From Microbispora rosea subsp. aerata (lineage in GTDB: Bacteria; Actinomycetota; Actinomycetes; Streptosporangiales; Streptosporangiaceae): DNA of 64,000 nt. The stretch lies in assembly GCF_014647835.1 (NCBI RefSeq), contig NZ_BMPY01000007.1, positions 186,001 through 250,000 on the forward strand, written 5' to 3'. Position 1 is the stretch's first letter. Every line of letters begins with the position of its first letter. Position numbers and translations under genes: made by a program. This document shows, in pieces, positions 8,426 to 17,232 of the stretch. The notes under the pieces were generated by a model. The model had not been told where the DNA came from. It did no database searches and saw nothing but the letters and a program-made list of their open reading frames with translations.

Positions 8426-10042
8426 TCACTTCGCGAAGATCATGATGCCCAGGAGGATCAGCGCGAGGACGGCGACGAGCACGACTCCCATCGTCACGAG
8501 CACCCGGACCCGGGTCTTGGCGTCCGGACCGGTGGGGCCCTGCATAGAGAACAGGTCTGTGCCCAGGCTTGGCGTGCGGGGGACGCCGCCCGCAGGACCC
8601 GTCGGGGTGTACGGGCCGGGCGGCGCGGCGGGATTCGCGACCGGGGGACCGGCGTAGCCCGCGCCGGGCGGCTGCGGGGTGCCCGAGTGCGCCGGGGGCA
8701 TGCCACCGGGAGGGCCCGACGGGGGGATGGGGCCGTTCCCGGCGAAGGCGGGACGGGGAGCCGGGGGCGCCGTAGGTCCTTGGCCGGGCGGCATGCCGCT
8801 GTGCGTTTCTCCGGGGCCGTTGTTCACCATGGGGCGGGCGGCGGCGCCGGACTGCGCGGCGGCTCCATCGGGTGTTGCCGGACTGGCGTGTGGTCCGGGC
8901 TGTGCGCCGGCGCCGGGTGCCCCCACTGGGGGAGGGAGACGAAGGCCAGGCTGGGGACGGGGGACGACCATCGTGCGGTTGGCGTCGTCCTCGTCGGCCC
9001 CGGTCCCACCGCCAGAGGTTCCACCAGTGACTCCGCCCATGTTCCCTCCGGTGGTTCCGCCAGTGGTTCGTCCCGCTGCTCCACCGGTGGCTCCGACAGC
9101 GCTTCCCCCAGTGGCTCCGCCGACGTTCCCGCCTGCGGTTCCGGCAGCCTGGGAGGCCGAGCCGTTGCCGCCGGGGTGTGCTTCCGTGTCGGCGGCGGGC
9201 ACAGGAGGAATGGCGCCCGTGGGGGTGTCGGCGATCATGCGCAGCATCATGGCGGCGCGTTCGGGGGTCAGGCGGGCGGTGTGGTCTTTCTCCAGCAGCC
9301 CGTCCAGGACCGGCCGCAGCGGCCCGGCTTGGGTGGGCGGGTCGGCCTTCTCCGTCATCAGCGCGGCCAGCGTCTCGCTCACGGTCGCGCGCTCGTACGC
9401 GGGGCGTCCCTCGACGGCGAAGTAGAGCGTCGCGCCGAGCGACCACAGGTCGGACTCGGGGCCGGTGTATTCGCCTCTGGCCCGCTCGGGGGCGGTGTAG
9501 CCGGGGGAGCCGATCACCATGCCGGTCTGGGTCAGCGCGTGGTCGCCGAGGGCCTTGGCGATGCCGAAGTCGGTCAGCACCACCCTGCCGGTCTCGGTCA
9601 GCAGCACGTTCGCGGGCTTGACGTCGCGGTGCAGGATGTTCTGGGCGTGGGCCGCGCGCAGCGCGCCGAGCAGGTCGTAGCCGATCTCCGCCACCAGGCG
9701 CGGCGGCAGTGGGCCCTCCTCGTCGATCACCTGTTCCAGCGAGCGCCCCTCGACGAGCTCCATGATGATCCACGGAATGCCGTCGTACACGATCACGTCG
9801 TGGATGGTGGCGACGGAGGGGTGGCTGACACGCGCGGCCATGCGGCCTTCGCGCATCATGCGTTCGCGCAGCTCCTGCCGTTGCCGCTGGCTGAGCGAGG
9901 GGTCCTGGCGGATCTCCTTGATCGCGATCTCCCGGCCGAGTGACCGGTCGTACGCCCGCCAAACCGTGCCCATGGTTCCCCGGCCGACGCGGGTGCGCAG
10001 CTCGTAGCGGTCGGCGAGCAGCCGCGGATGCTGTTCCGGCAT
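8426..10042 (-). CDS. Membrane-anchored Ser/Thr protein kinase
   Basis: Hanks-type (PknB-like) eukaryotic-like kinase of 538 residues. The kinase domain covers about residues 12-275: glycine loop GRGTMGTVWRAYD, ATP-binding Lys in IAIKEI, catalytic HRDVKPANVLL (an RD kinase), TDFGIAKAL and APERARGEY. A long Gly/Thr- then Pro-rich linker (about 300-505) follows. A single membrane span near the C-terminus (VLVTMGVVLVAVLALILLG) ends with only three residues outside, so there is no extracellular sensor domain. The ATG at 10042 lies 7 nt after TATCTT, suggesting a leaderless transcript of its own. It is 42 nt downstream of a second kinase on the same strand. Substrates cannot be deduced. Confidence 0.92.
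   Translation of the reverse strand: MPEQHPRLLADRYELRTRVGRGTMGTVWRAYDRSLGREIAIKEIRQDPSLSQRQRQELRERMMREGRMAARVSHPSVATIHDVIVYDGIPWIIMELVEGRSLEQVIDEEGPLPPRLVAEIGYDLLGALRAAHAQNILHRDVKPANVLLTETGRVVLTDFGIAKALGDHALTQTGMVIGSPGYTAPERARGEYTGPESDLWSLGATLYFAVEGRPAYERATVSETLAALMTEKADPPTQAGPLRPVLDGLLEKDHTARLTPERAAMMLRMIADTPTGAIPPVPAADTEAHPGGNGSASQAAGTAGGNVGGATGGSAVGATGGAAGRTTGGTTGGNMGGVTGGTSGGGTGADEDDANRTMVVPRPQPGLRLPPPVGAPGAGAQPGPHASPATPDGAAAQSGAAARPMVNNGPGETHSGMPPGQGPTAPPAPRPAFAGNGPIPPSGPPGGMPPAHSGTPQPPGAGYAGPPVANPAAPPGPYTPTGPAGGVPRTPSLGTDLFSMQGPTGPDAKTRVRVLVTMGVVLVAVLALILLGIMIFAK
9005..9140. repeat. Coding minisatellite in the kinase linker
   Basis: Imperfect 12-15 bp units related to GCTCCACCAGTG encode repeated GGATGG/GGTTGG motifs in the juxtamembrane linker. 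The frame is kept throughout, so copy-number changes would only lengthen or shorten the tether. Confidence 0.6.
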
Positions 10043-10078
10043 GTCTAGAAAGATAGCGATTCCACCTTGTAAATCGCT
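10043..10078 (-). promoter_or_regulatory. Leaderless promoter and inverted repeat between the two kinases
   Basis: On the minus strand TATCTT (10050-10055) is followed by 7 nt and the kinase ATG. AGCGATT (10055-10061) and AATCGCT (10072-10078) form an inverted repeat with a 10-nt spacer covering the upstream promoter region. It could be an operator or the terminator of the upstream kinase gene. Confidence 0.4.
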
Positions 10079-10084
10079 TTCGGG

Positions 10085-11518
10085 CTACTTGATGAAGATT
10101 CGCGGCCAATACCGACGCGGGAGTAGGATTTTGATCATCTTCGCCACGTGCCGCATCATCGGGATGCGCACGACGTGATAGAGGGCGGGCTCGGACGGCT
10201 TGCGGTGCAGTCCCTCGCTCGGCCGCCGCCGCTGCGACGGCACGGTCGGCGTCGCCCGCGAATCCCGACGGTCACGCGGGCGGCCGCGGCGATGCCCGGA
10301 CTGCCCGACCTGCGCGTGCGGGCCGCTGAATCCACTGCTCTGCGAGCCGCCGTAGGGGCCGCCGTACGCGCTGCTCTGCCGCAGCTGACCACTCTGGCCG
10401 AACTGCCCATACTGCCCGGACTGCCCATGCGGGCCGTACGCGTGCGGCGTGAACGGCCCCCGTGGCTGCCCGACCTGCGGCGGGTACTGCTGGCCGTACG
10501 GGCTCTGCTGCCGGTGGGGCCCCGAGTCGCGGTCGCGCGGGGTGACCTTGGGCGTGGGCCGGGAGTCGGCCCGGTGCGCTCCCCGCTGGCTGCGCTGCGG
10601 CGGCTTGCGGGTCTCGGGGGCCGTGGGCTGCGGGGCGGTCGGCGGCGGCGTCGGCCTGCCGATGCGGTACGGCGAGGCGAACGGGTCCTCGGCCGTGCCC
10701 CCGGCGGCGACCCTGGACAGCGCGTGCGCCGCGCGGACGCTGTCGAGCCGGGTCTCGGGGTCGATCTGGAGCAGGCCGCGCAGGACCGGGGCGAGCGGCC
10801 CCGCCTTCTCCATGGGGATCGGGGCGCCGCTGGTCAGCGCCGCGAGCGCGGCCGCCGCCGTACGGCGCCCGTGCAGGCCGCGGCCCTCGACGGCGGTGTA
10901 GAGGGTCGCGCCCAGCGACCACAGGTCGGCCGCCGGGCTCGCCTTGTCGCCGAGGACGCGTTCGGGGGCGATGTATCCGGCCGAGCCGAGGACGATCCCG
11001 GCCTGGGTGATGGAGGCGTCGCCCTCCAGGGCGGCCAGCCCGAAGTCGGTGAGCACCGCCCGGTCGTCGTCGGTCACCAGCACGTTGCTGGGCTTCACGT
11101 CGCGATGCAGGATGCCCTTGGCGTGGACGGCGCGCAGCGCGCCGAGCACCTGCCGGCCGATGTCCGCCACCCGGCGCGGCGGCAGCGGGCCCTCCTGGCG
11201 GATGAGCTCCTCCAGCGACCGCGCCTTGAGCAGCTCCATCACGATCCACGGACGGTCGTCCTCGGTGATGACGTCGAAGACCGTGATGACCGAGGGGTGG
11301 GCGACCATGGCGGTCGCCCTGCCCTCGCGTTCGGTGCGCGCGCACAGCTCGGCACGCAGGTCCTCGTCGAGGACCAGCGGGAGGCGCACCTCCTTGACAG
11401 CCACCTCGCGGTCGAGCAGCTCGTCGTGCGCGCGCCACACAGTGCCCATCCCGCCGCGCCCGACCGGCTCGATCAGCCGATAGCGCGCGGCTAGCAGGTA
11501 TCCGGACGGCGCACGCAT
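10085..11518 (-). CDS. Ser/Thr protein kinase, soluble or peripheral
   Basis: Second Hanks-type kinase, 477 residues, close paralogue in layout to its neighbour. Kinase domain about residues 10-270 with GRGGMGTVWRAHD, Lys in VAVKEV, HRDVKPSNVLV, TDFGLAAL and APERVLGDK. The remainder is low-complexity Pro/Gln/Ser/Gly (many GQSGQ/YGP repeats). It ends in a basic, weakly hydrophobic tail (MMRHVAKMIKILLPRRYW) that is not a clear membrane span but could bind the membrane surface. The ATG at 11518 is 7 nt after TAAGCT on the minus strand, so translation is probably leaderless. It differs from its neighbour in lacking the C-terminal membrane helix, so the pair may act at different places in the cell (inference). 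Confidence 0.9.
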   Translation of the reverse strand: MRAPSGYLLAARYRLIEPVGRGGMGTVWRAHDELLDREVAVKEVRLPLVLDEDLRAELCARTEREGRATAMVAHPSVITVFDVITEDDRPWIVMELLKARSLEELIRQEGPLPPRRVADIGRQVLGALRAVHAKGILHRDVKPSNVLVTDDDRAVLTDFGLAALEGDASITQAGIVLGSAGYIAPERVLGDKASPAADLWSLGATLYTAVEGRGLHGRRTAAAALAALTSGAPIPMEKAGPLAPVLRGLLQIDPETRLDSVRAAHALSRVAAGGTAEDPFASPYRIGRPTPPPTAPQPTAPETRKPPQRSQRGAHRADSRPTPKVTPRDRDSGPHRQQSPYGQQYPPQVGQPRGPFTPHAYGPHGQSGQYGQFGQSGQLRQSSAYGGPYGGSQSSGFSGPHAQVGQSGHRRGRPRDRRDSRATPTVPSQRRRPSEGLHRKPSEPALYHVVRIPMMRHVAKMIKILLPRRYWPRIFIK

Positions 11519-11525
11519 GGGTGGC

Positions 11526-11531
11526 AGCTTA
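11526..11531 (-). promoter_or_regulatory. -10 box (TAAGCT) of leaderless kinase transcript
   Basis: TAAGCT on the minus strand is separated by 7 nt from the ATG at 11518, with no Shine-Dalgarno sequence between. No convincing -35 was found. Confidence 0.45.
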
Positions 11532-11617
11532 CCGATTTGTGCAGTGCGACCTGTAGAGACCAGGCCGGGAAATTGTTGAGATCTTCTGTCAAAGATCCTG
11601 ACAACCTCCCCGCAGGG

Positions 11618-13270
<1,653 letters not shown>

Positions 13271-13405
13271 CGTCCTCGGTTCCTCGTGCTCTGCCTGGTC
13301 GGGCGCGCCCGGCGCGGGTGGCCCATGGTCTTTGCACAGCGTACGGCGCGCACGCCGCGGCCATCATGCCCGGGCCATGAGTCGCTCTTGCATAAGTGCG
13401 AACGA

Positions 13406-13430
13406 GATAAAAAGCGATAAAGGGGGATAA
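13406..13430 (+). repeat. Three phased GATAA repeats
   Basis: GATAA occurs at 13406, 13416 and 13426, exactly 10 bp apart, in an unusually A+T-rich stretch of the divergent region between fumA and a small membrane-protein gene. The last copy overlaps a -10-like GATAAT. One helical turn spacing suggests a cooperative protein-binding site or bent DNA. Confidence 0.45.
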
Positions 13431-13454
13431 TTAGGACATAGAGAGGGGGCGGCC

Positions 13455-13679
13455 ATGCACGGCGAGGTATGGGTCATGGTCATATTCGCGATCGGCATCC
13501 TCGTGGGCCTCGCGGTGTCGCTGCTGACGCTCGTGCTGCGGCAGGTCAGGGAGGGCGACATCAGATGGTGGGTCCCTCCGGGGGCGCGAGCGCCGCGGAA
13601 CGAGGAGCCCCGCGAGGAACGGGCGGAACAGGCCGACGAGGTGAAGGCGGACGGAGCCCGAGGGCGATCCCGCCGATGA
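13455..13679 (+). CDS. Small single-span membrane protein, unknown function
   Basis: Predicted 74-residue protein. Residues 5-28 (VWVMVIFAIGILVGLAVSLL) form one membrane helix. The rest is a charged Glu/Arg-rich tail containing a WWVPPGA motif just after the helix. The ATG follows GAGAGGGGG at a good distance, and the gene sits behind an A+T-rich promoter-like region. The last 119 nt overlap the 3' end of the EamA transporter gene on the other strand; that part encodes a disordered tail in both proteins, so one of the two stops may matter little. I do not recognise a family. It could be a spurious frame, but the start signals and helix argue for a real gene. Confidence 0.5.
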   Translation: MHGEVWVMVIFAIGILVGLAVSLLTLVLRQVREGDIRWWVPPGARAPRNEEPREERAEQADEVKADGARGRSRR

Positions 13680-14493
13680 CGAGGGCCGCCCCCGCCAGGT
13701 CGGCGGCGGAGGGGGCGGAGATCCCCAGCAGGGCGGCCGTGACGATCGCCCCGACGGGGATCATCCCGGCGAACAGCCCGGCCCGGTCCGCGCCCAGGCG
13801 CGGCAGCGAGCGATACCACAGGAAGAACGCCACCGTCGTCACCACCACGGCGAGGTAGGCGAGACCGGCCGCCTCCGCGGCGGTCGGCACGCGCAGCACC
13901 TCGTCGCGGTCGAAGACGACGCCCGCGACCAGCAGGAACGGCACCGCGAGCACGGCCGACCAGGCCGACAGCCGGACCGGCCCGATCGGCGGCAGCAGCG
14001 GCAGGGCCAGCAGCGAGAAGCACAGTTCGCACGCCAGCGCGCCCAGCGACCACGCGAGCCCGGCCGGGTTGCCGCTGCCCGCGCCGGTCGCCAGCGAGGC
14101 GCCGGCGACCACCACCAGGCCCGCGCCCACGACGCGGGGGGACGGCCGGGCGCCCGTGACCACCGGCCCCGCGAGCGCGAGCGCCAGCGGCACGGTGCCG
14201 AGGACGATGCCGGGCAGGGCGGGCCCGGCCGCCCGGGTCGCCTCGACCACGCAGACGTTGAACAGCACCAGCCCCGTCAGCGACAGCGCGGCCAGCAGCG
14301 CCCACTGGCGCGGCCGGAGCCGCACCGGCCCGAGACCGCGCGCCCGGGCGGCGGCGAGCAGGATCACGGCGGCGAGGGCGTAGCGGAGCGCCTGACCCCC
14401 GTACACGGGATAGTCCTCGATCGCGTCGGCGACCGCCGCCAGCGTCCCCACGAGGAACATGGCCCCGGCCGCTCCCGCCACATGAGTGTTCAC
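13561..14493 (-). CDS. EamA/DMT-family transporter
   Basis: Drug/metabolite transporter superfamily permease, 310 residues, about ten hydrophobic helices in two EamA repeats (first repeat to about 140, second about 150-285), cytoplasmic membrane, likely exporter of a small metabolite. The C-terminal 30 residues are a Pro/Arg-rich tail. GTG 14493 has no Shine-Dalgarno sequence but lies 8 nt after TAGCAT on the minus strand, suggesting a leaderless start. It is divergent from a MocR-type regulator (starts 67 nt apart). This arrangement is common for amine or vitamin-B6-related export under MocR control; the substrate is not deducible here. Confidence 0.85.
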   Translation of the reverse strand: MNTHVAGAAGAMFLVGTLAAVADAIEDYPVYGGQALRYALAAVILLAAARARGLGPVRLRPRQWALLAALSLTGLVLFNVCVVEATRAAGPALPGIVLGTVPLALALAGPVVTGARPSPRVVGAGLVVVAGASLATGAGSGNPAGLAWSLGALACELCFSLLALPLLPPIGPVRLSAWSAVLAVPFLLVAGVVFDRDEVLRVPTAAEAAGLAYLAVVVTTVAFFLWYRSLPRLGADRAGLFAGMIPVGAIVTAALLGISAPSAADLAGAALVIGGIALGLRPPSPRRPVPPVPRGAPRSAALAPPEGPTI

Positions 14494-14501
14494 GCCAGGC
14501 G

Positions 14502-14554
14502 ATGCTAGGAGCGGCTTGGTCCTGGTTCCCGGTCCAATCGCGTGGCATTACAGT
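14502..14554. promoter_or_regulatory. Divergent EamA/MocR control region
   Basis: Minus-strand -10 TAGCAT (14502-14507) serves EamA and plus-strand -10 TACAGT (14549-14554) serves MocR, each 6-8 nt from its start codon. Between them TTGGTCC (14516-14522) and GGTCCAA (14531-14537) form a near-perfect inverted repeat, the likely MocR operator. Neither promoter has a good -35, fitting activator dependence. Confidence 0.45.
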
Positions 14555-14560
14555 GGGCCA

Positions 14561-15922
14561 ATGGCCGACTTTCATCTCGTGGTCGACAGGGCCGCGGGTG
14601 GGCTCGCCGGGCAGATCGCCCGCGAGGTGCGCGAGGCCGTCCGGTCCGGCCGGCTCGTCCCGGGCACCCGCCTGCCCGCCACCCGTGACCTCGCCCGCGA
14701 CCTCGGCCTGTCGCGTGGCGTGGTGGTCGAGGCGTACGAGCAGCTCGTGGCCGAGGGGCTCCTCGAGTCCAGAACGGGCGCGGGCACCAGGGTCGCGGCC
14801 GGAGCCGGCCGGCAGGCCGCCCCCGGGCGCATCGCCGGCGAAGGGGAAATCCGGCCGCACTACGGCCACCGGCCCACCTCGCCCGACCTCGGCCTGTTTC
14901 CCCGGCAGGCGTGGCTGGCCGCCGTCCGGCACGTCCTGGCCACGCTGCCCAACGACGCGCTCGACTACGGCGACCCCGGCGGCGTGCCGGCCCTGCGCCG
15001 CGAGCTCGCCGCGTACCTCGGCAGGGTGCGCGCGGCCGACGCGTCGCCGGACGACGTCGTCGTCGTGACCGGGGTGGCCCAGGGGCTCAGCCTCGTCGTC
15101 CAGGCCCTGGTACGGGAGCGGGGCCGCGGGATCGTCCTGGCCGTGGAAGACCCGACGAGCACGCGCCAGCTTCCGCTGCTGCGCCGGGCCGGGGCGGACA
15201 TCGTGCCCGTGCCCGTGGACGGCGAGGGGATCGTCGTCGCGAAGCTGCCCGGCGACGCCGACGCCGTGCTGGTGACCCCGGCGCATCAATATCCGACCGG
15301 GGTCGTGCTGTCCCCGGCCCGCCGCGCCGCCCTGGCCGAGTGGGCGGCGCGCACGGGCGCGCTCGTGCTGGAGGACGACTACGACGCGGAGTTCCGCTTC
15401 GACCGCGACCCCGTCGGGTGCCTGCAGGGCCTCGCGCCCGACCGGGTCGTGCTCGCGGGCAGCGTGAGCAAGGCCCTCGCCCCGGGGCTGCGGCTCGGCT
15501 GGATCGCGGCGCCCCCGCCGGTCGCCCGGGCCGTACGGCTCGCGCGCGGGGAGCTCGACCTCGGCTCGCCGGTCATCGACCAGTACGCGCTCGCCCACCT
15601 CATCGCCTCCGGCGCCTACGACCGGCACCTGCGCCGGATGCGCCGGGAATATCGGCGGCGCAGGGACGCCCTCGTCGCCGCGCTGGCCGAGCACCTGCCG
15701 TGGGTCTCCGTGCGCGGCATCTCGGCGGGGCTGCACCTGTACGCCGAGCCGGGCGGCGACCCCTCCGGCCTGGTGGCGGCCGCCCGCGCCGCCGGCCTGT
15801 CCGCGGAGGTCGTGACGTCGGCCTGCGGCGCACCGGGGCTGGTGATCGGCTTCGCCCGCCTGCCCGCGCACCGCGTCACCGAGGCCGTGCGTGCCCTCGC
15901 CCGCGCCGCCGGCGGGTCATGA
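14561..15922 (+). CDS. MocR-family regulator (GntR HTH fused to aminotransferase-like domain)
   Basis: A 453-residue fusion. An N-terminal GntR winged helix (about residues 10-75: LVPGTRLPATRDLARDLGLSR, VVVEAYEQLVAEGLL) is followed by a fold-type I aminotransferase-like domain (about 110-450). That domain keeps the PLP-binding lysine in GSVSKALAPGLRLGW and the Asp of EDDYDAEF. Such proteins sense PLP or amines through the aminotransferase domain (established for MocR/PdxR/GabR). ATG 14561 gives the normal MADFHLVVDR start. It is 6 nt after TACAGT, so it is probably leaderless. Divergent from the EamA gene, which it likely controls. Its stop overlaps the convergent MFS gene by 6 nt. Confidence 0.9.
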   Translation: MADFHLVVDRAAGGLAGQIAREVREAVRSGRLVPGTRLPATRDLARDLGLSRGVVVEAYEQLVAEGLLESRTGAGTRVAAGAGRQAAPGRIAGEGEIRPHYGHRPTSPDLGLFPRQAWLAAVRHVLATLPNDALDYGDPGGVPALRRELAAYLGRVRAADASPDDVVVVTGVAQGLSLVVQALVRERGRGIVLAVEDPTSTRQLPLLRRAGADIVPVPVDGEGIVVAKLPGDADAVLVTPAHQYPTGVVLSPARRAALAEWAARTGALVLEDDYDAEFRFDRDPVGCLQGLAPDRVVLAGSVSKALAPGLRLGWIAAPPPVARAVRLARGELDLGSPVIDQYALAHLIASGAYDRHLRRMRREYRRRRDALVAALAEHLPWVSVRGISAGLHLYAEPGGDPSGLVAAARAAGLSAEVVTSACGAPGLVIGFARLPAHRVTEAVRALARAAGGS

Positions 15923-17152
15923 CGTCAGGGGAGCGGCCGTGGGGCCCGGCTCGGCCGTACGCGGCTGGAAACCACGCGCGAGCAGGATGATCGCGGCGGC
16001 GAGGACCAGCGGCGCGCCGAAGGCGACGCGATAGTCGGAGGCGTCGGCGATGCCTCCGACCAGCGCGGCCCCGACGATGAACCCGACGTAGTTGAACATG
16101 TTGACCCGGGCGATCGCCACGCCCGTCCCCGCCGGGTCGAGCCGTCCGGCCGCGGAGAACGACTGCGGGGCGATGACCGACAGGCCGATCCCGGTGAGGG
16201 CGAAGCCCGCGATCGCCAGCGGCGCCGTCGGGGCCGTCACGATCGCGACGAAGCCCAGCGTCGCGACCGCGCCCCCGGCGCGCACGATGGCCGCCGAGCC
16301 CCATCGGCGGACCGCGAAGTCGCCGCCGACGCGCACCAGGAACGTGGTGAGCTGGTAGGCCCCCAGCGCCAGCGGGATCACGCCGGCCGAGGCGTGCACG
16401 ACCTTGCCCATGAAGACGCTCCCGAAGTTGGAGATCGACGAGTCGCCGACGTACAGGAACGCCATCGCCAGGCAGAGCGGGATGATCGGGCGCCAGGCGA
16501 CCCCGGCCGCCGTGCCGGCCGGCGCGTTCTCCTCGCGGCTCGGGGAGGCGCGGTGCTCCTCCTCCGGCCGGTAGAGCCGGAACGAGGACAGCACGGAGAC
16601 GGCGGCGGCCGGAACGAGGGCGATCGCGAACATGACGGGCAGGGTCAGGCCGAGCGTGGCCGCCGCAGAGGCCCACAGCGCCCCGGCCACCGCCGCCACG
16701 CTCCACAGCGCGTGAAACCCGGTGAGCACCGCCCTGCCGTACTCCCGCTCGACCGCGACGCCCTGCATGTTCATGCCCGCGTCCACCCCGCCGAGCCCGA
16801 GGCCGAACAGGACGTTGGCGGCCACCAGCGTGGGGACGTTCGGGGCGAGGCCGGCGAGCACGACGGCGGCGCAGGCGAGCGGCTGCACCACGCGCAAAAT
16901 CGTGCGGCTGCCCCACCGGGACGCGGCGGCGCCGGCGAGCACGCTCCCGGCCCCGGCGATCACCGGGACGACGAGGAGCAGGATGGTCAGCTCGCCGTCC
17001 GACAGGCCGTGTTTGCGCTGCAGCGCGTCCACATGGGTGAGCAGCGTGGCGAAGGTGAGGCCCTGGACGAAGAACACGGCGAAGGTGGCGAGTCGTGCCT
17101 GCCGGTCGCGAGGGGTGGGCCGAGGGGTGGGCACCGTGTCCTCTGCTGACAC
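15917..17152 (-). CDS. MFS transporter
   Basis: Twelve-helix major facilitator permease, 411 residues. The first half carries the loop AAASRWGSRTILR, and LFGLGLGGVDAGMNMQGVAVE follows in helices 4-5. The GVDAGMN element is typical of MFS members grouped near sugar/YbjJ-type transporters. The second half repeats the fold after a charged central loop (EEEHRASPSREEN). GTG 17152 is preceded by GGAGG with about 7 nt spacing. It lies 80 nt downstream of the large LuxR regulator on the same strand and could be its target. The substrate is unknown. Confidence 0.85.
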   Translation of the reverse strand: MSAEDTVPTPRPTPRDRQARLATFAVFFVQGLTFATLLTHVDALQRKHGLSDGELTILLLVVPVIAGAGSVLAGAAASRWGSRTILRVVQPLACAAVVLAGLAPNVPTLVAANVLFGLGLGGVDAGMNMQGVAVEREYGRAVLTGFHALWSVAAVAGALWASAAATLGLTLPVMFAIALVPAAAVSVLSSFRLYRPEEEHRASPSREENAPAGTAAGVAWRPIIPLCLAMAFLYVGDSSISNFGSVFMGKVVHASAGVIPLALGAYQLTTFLVRVGGDFAVRRWGSAAIVRAGGAVATLGFVAIVTAPTAPLAIAGFALTGIGLSVIAPQSFSAAGRLDPAGTGVAIARVNMFNYVGFIVGAALVGGIADASDYRVAFGAPLVLAAAIILLARGFQPRTAEPGPTAAPLTS

Positions 17153-17232
17153 CGCGGCCTCCGAACATGAGGGGGGTTCAAGTTCCGGTCAGCGTAGGAG
17201 CCGTGACCCCACGGGTCAATGGGGTGCGCCGG

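Noticed and set aside
8224-9140. Possible CRISPR or mobile repeat array
   Set aside because: The GAGCG tract has no spacer structure, and the 9.0-9.14 kb repeats are in-frame coding units of a kinase linker.
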